Part shown: in pieces, positions 62,115-64,000 of the stretch
Layout: each line of letters begins with the position of its first letter
Position numbering within the stretch: the stretch's first letter is position 1
Assembly (NCBI GenBank): GCA_050949725.1
Contig: JBMNGH010000001.1
Coordinates: 248,001-312,000, forward strand
Direction: 5' to 3'
Origin: JBMNGH01 sp050949725
GTDB taxonomy: Bacteria; Bacillota; Thermosediminibacteria; Thermosediminibacterales; Tepidanaerobacteraceae
Length of the DNA stretch: 64,000 nt
The notes under the pieces: generated by a model
The model's database searches: none
Told to the model about the DNA's origin: nothing
What the model saw: the letters and a program-made list of their open reading frames with translations, nothing else
Program-made: the position numbers and the translations under genes

Positions 62115-63563
62115 TTAAAATCCCCTATCTTTTAAAAGCTGTTTTACAACTTCTCCATCATCAAATTTAATTACTTGATCCTTAATGATTTGGTATGTCT
62201 CATGCCCTTTGCCGGCAATCAGAATGACATCGTCTTTTTTTGCAATTTCCAATGCTCGCTTGATAGCTTCTCTCCTGTCAGTAATTTTTTCGTAATTGTT
62301 TTTTTCACTAATGCCCTGCTCTATTTCTTTCATGATAATATCAGGCTCTTCACTTCTCGGATTATCTGATGTAATTATACAATAATCTGAAAGCCTAGAA
62401 GCTATTCCACCCATTATGGGCCTCTTCTTTTTGTCTCTGTCACCACCACAACCAAAAACTGTTATTATTCTCCCTTTGCAAAAGCTCTTTATTGCCTTGA
62501 GCACATTTTCAATGCCATCAGGCGTATGTGCATAATCTATAATGACTGAGAAATTCTGGCCCATTTTTATCGGCTCAAATCTACCAGATACTCCCTTTAC
62601 GTTTTTTAGTGACTCTGCAAGCAACTTCATCGGGAGGCCTAATGAGAAACCAACTGCAAGCGCTGCCAGGGAATTATAAATACTAAATTCCCCAGGCACT
62701 TTATAAAGAATATGGAATAGCTCACCATCTACAATAATATCGTAAGAAACACCGTCTGCGTTCATGTCTATATTGCGAGCCTTTATGTCAGAATCATTAT
62801 TGATACCATAAGTTATAGTCGGTATTGTCAGCAATTCTCTAAGTTTTCTACCATACGTATCATCAACATTTACAACAGCTTTTTTTGATGCTTCGAACAA
62901 TCTTTTTTTAGCTGCAAAATAATCTTCAAATGAACCGTGAAAGTCAAGATGATCTTGGGTTAAATTTGTAAAAACACCTACTTCATAACCGATACCATCA
63001 ACCCTATGGAGTTTTAAAGAGTGAGAAGACACCTCCATGACAGCGTAATCAACCTGATGTTCAATCATTTTAACAAAAAGCTGGTTTAATTCGAGCGACT
63101 CTGGCGTAGTACGTACTGCTGGAATATGTTGGTCTTTTATAATATTGCCGATAGTACCTATAATTCCAGTTGAAAAACCAGCTCCTTCCAATAAGGATTT
63201 CACAAGGTAAGCGGTCGTGGTTTTCCCGTTGGTGCCCGTAATGCCAACTATTTTAAGCTTTCGTGATGGGTATTCGTAAAACCAGTTTGAACTGTATGCG
63301 AGAGCCTTACGGCTGTTTGCTACCCTTATATAAGGGGTGTTTTTAAGCTCAATTTTATTTTCTCCAATAACGGCTTTAGCACCTTTGGATACTGCTTGAT
63401 TTATGTAGTCATGGCCATCCTTCGAATATCCCTTTATAGCAACAAAGATACAGCCACTTGACACCTTCCTTGAATCATAAGCTATACAATTTATGTCGAC
63501 TGACGTATTTCCTTTTATTTCAATAATATCAGGCAAGACTTGTACCAAATCTCGTAGGTTCAC
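62115..63563 (-). CDS. murE: UDP-MurNAc-L-alanyl-D-glutamate ligase (third-residue adding)
   Basis: 482 residues. DSRKVSSGCIFVAIKG, GITGTNGKTTTAYL, EVSSHSLKLHRV and the substrate-specific loop DNPRSEEP, which is typical of meso-diaminopimelate-adding enzymes. GTG start seven bases after AAAGGG. Confidence 0.95.
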   Translation of the reverse strand: MNLRDLVQVLPDIIEIKGNTSVDINCIAYDSRKVSSGCIFVAIKGYSKDGHDYINQAVSKGAKAVIGENKIELKNTPYIRVANSRKALAYSSNWFYEYPSRKLKIVGITGTNGKTTTAYLVKSLLEGAGFSTGIIGTIGNIIKDQHIPAVRTTPESLELNQLFVKMIEHQVDYAVMEVSSHSLKLHRVDGIGYEVGVFTNLTQDHLDFHGSFEDYFAAKKRLFEASKKAVVNVDDTYGRKLRELLTIPTITYGINNDSDIKARNIDMNADGVSYDIIVDGELFHILYKVPGEFSIYNSLAALAVGFSLGLPMKLLAESLKNVKGVSGRFEPIKMGQNFSVIIDYAHTPDGIENVLKAIKSFCKGRIITVFGCGGDRDKKKRPIMGGIASRLSDYCIITSDNPRSEEPDIIMKEIEQGISEKNNYEKITDRREAIKRALEIAKKDDVILIAGKGHETYQIIKDQVIKFDDGEVVKQLLKDRGF

Positions 63564-63621
63564 TAAATATCCCTTTCTTTTTTTTTGAATATTATTTTCT
63601 AATAATACAACACTTATACGA

Positions 63622-64000
63622 TTATTGATGAGGCGAAAATTTCACATTTATCGTTGTGCCTAAATTTACATCAACACCGGGTGGAGGATTTTGTTTTACA
63701 ACAAAACCGCTGCCAGAAATGTCGATATTTAATCCTATCGCATTCAGAATCTCTGTAGCCTCTTTTACAGTCCTGCCTGTTAAATCAGGTACTGTTACAG
63801 GGTCTTTATCCGCTCGTGATTCCGTAATTTTTAATATTACGGTCGAGGTTTTACTGGCTTCAGATCCTGGTGCAGGTACCTGGTCGCTTACTATATAGCC
63901 CTCACCCTCTATTTTAGGTATCAACATGTTTTGACTAATTATCTTCTTTGCATCTTCCACATATAGATTCCTTACGTCAGGAACTTTCGCTAAGGTCTCT
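63622..64000 (-). CDS. C-terminal PASTA region of a SpoVD/FtsI-type penicillin-binding protein (cut by window edge)
   Basis: 126 codons, open at the window edge. Two PASTA repeats are visible: VPDVRNLYVEDAKKII ... VILKI and VPDLTGRTVKEATEILNAIG ... INVKFSPHQ. PASTA-ended transpeptidases of SpoVD/PBP2B type lie immediately upstream of murE in Firmicutes, so this is very likely one of them. Paired PASTA repeats fit either. Confidence 0.85.
   Translation of the reverse strand, partial: ETLAKVPDVRNLYVEDAKKIISQNMLIPKIEGEGYIVSDQVPAPGSEASKTSTVILKITESRADKDPVTVPDLTGRTVKEATEILNAIGLNIDISGSGFVVKQNPPPGVDVNLGTTINVKFSPHQ

Noticed and set aside
1..64000. CRISPR array, prophage, rRNA operon, T-box leaders or defence systems
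   Set aside because: I looked for regularly spaced repeats, phage or restriction genes, rRNA sequence and T-box motifs (for example before pheB-hom) and found none.

Overview
The window suggests a low-GC, endospore-forming member of the Clostridia. The gene order is the standard clostridial one, many genes start with TTG behind strong Shine-Dalgarno (SD) sites, and there are at least eight sporulation genes: spoVM, spoIVA, spoIIP, sigG, sigE, spoIIGA, a ymxH/ylmC relative and the C-terminus of a spoVD-like PBP. I cannot name the genus. Nearly everything is read on the minus strand, so genes are transcribed from high to low coordinates.

Right to left: 64000-49000 is the dcw cluster (spoVD/ftsI end, murE, murF, mraY, murD, ftsW/spoVE, murG, murC, murA, divIB, DUF881, sbp, ftsA, ftsZ), with no murB. 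48940-46150 is the sporulation sigma block (spoIIGA, sigE, sigG, a 51-residue membrane protein). A Spo0A-type promoter with a 22-bp spacer lies before spoIIGA, and a perfect sigma-F consensus lies before sigG. 46100-42760 holds ymxH, nrdR, a radical SAM protein and pgeF. 42540-34120 holds DUF1614, spoIIP, a YIEGIA-family protein with its capping subunit and two DUF3189 paralogues, all downstream of a sigma-F-like promoter, then a PDZ/radical SAM DUF512 protein, der, plsY and gpsA. 33830-28410 holds spoIVA and a pheB-hom-thrC-thrB operon.

28400-24890 is the accessory part. It holds a tRNA-Pro(GGG) gene with promoter and terminator, what looks like the 5' piece of a group IIC intron placed exactly after that terminator, a secreted CAP/SLH-domain protein on the plus strand between inverted repeats, and an unrecognised 85-residue gene with its own terminator.

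24890-17800 holds an HlyD-like membrane protein, yggS, sepF, yggT, divIVA, mtnN (apparently starting at a non-ATG codon), a DUF5665 protein, a TraR/DksA-type zinc-finger protein, lspA, an RluD-type pseudouridine synthase and pyrR. rqcH is convergent with pyrR and overlaps it. 15950-2430 is the conserved housekeeping run yicC-remA-gmk-rpoZ-coaBC-priA-def-fmt-DUF116-rsmB-rlmN-prpC-prkC-rpe. 2400-1 holds a 52-residue membrane protein, spoVM (28 residues), convergent rpmB, an Asp23 protein and a DAK2/FakA-type protein cut by the window edge.

The genes link growth (translation quality control, nucleotide and lipid precursors, wall synthesis, division, PASTA-kinase signalling) with the switch to sporulation. 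The most interesting signals are the putative forespore-controlled DUF1614-SpoIIP-YIEGIA-DUF3189 module, the sporulation promoters readable directly from sequence, the group IIC intron remnant, and a two-copy structured intergenic element (19821 and 33868).
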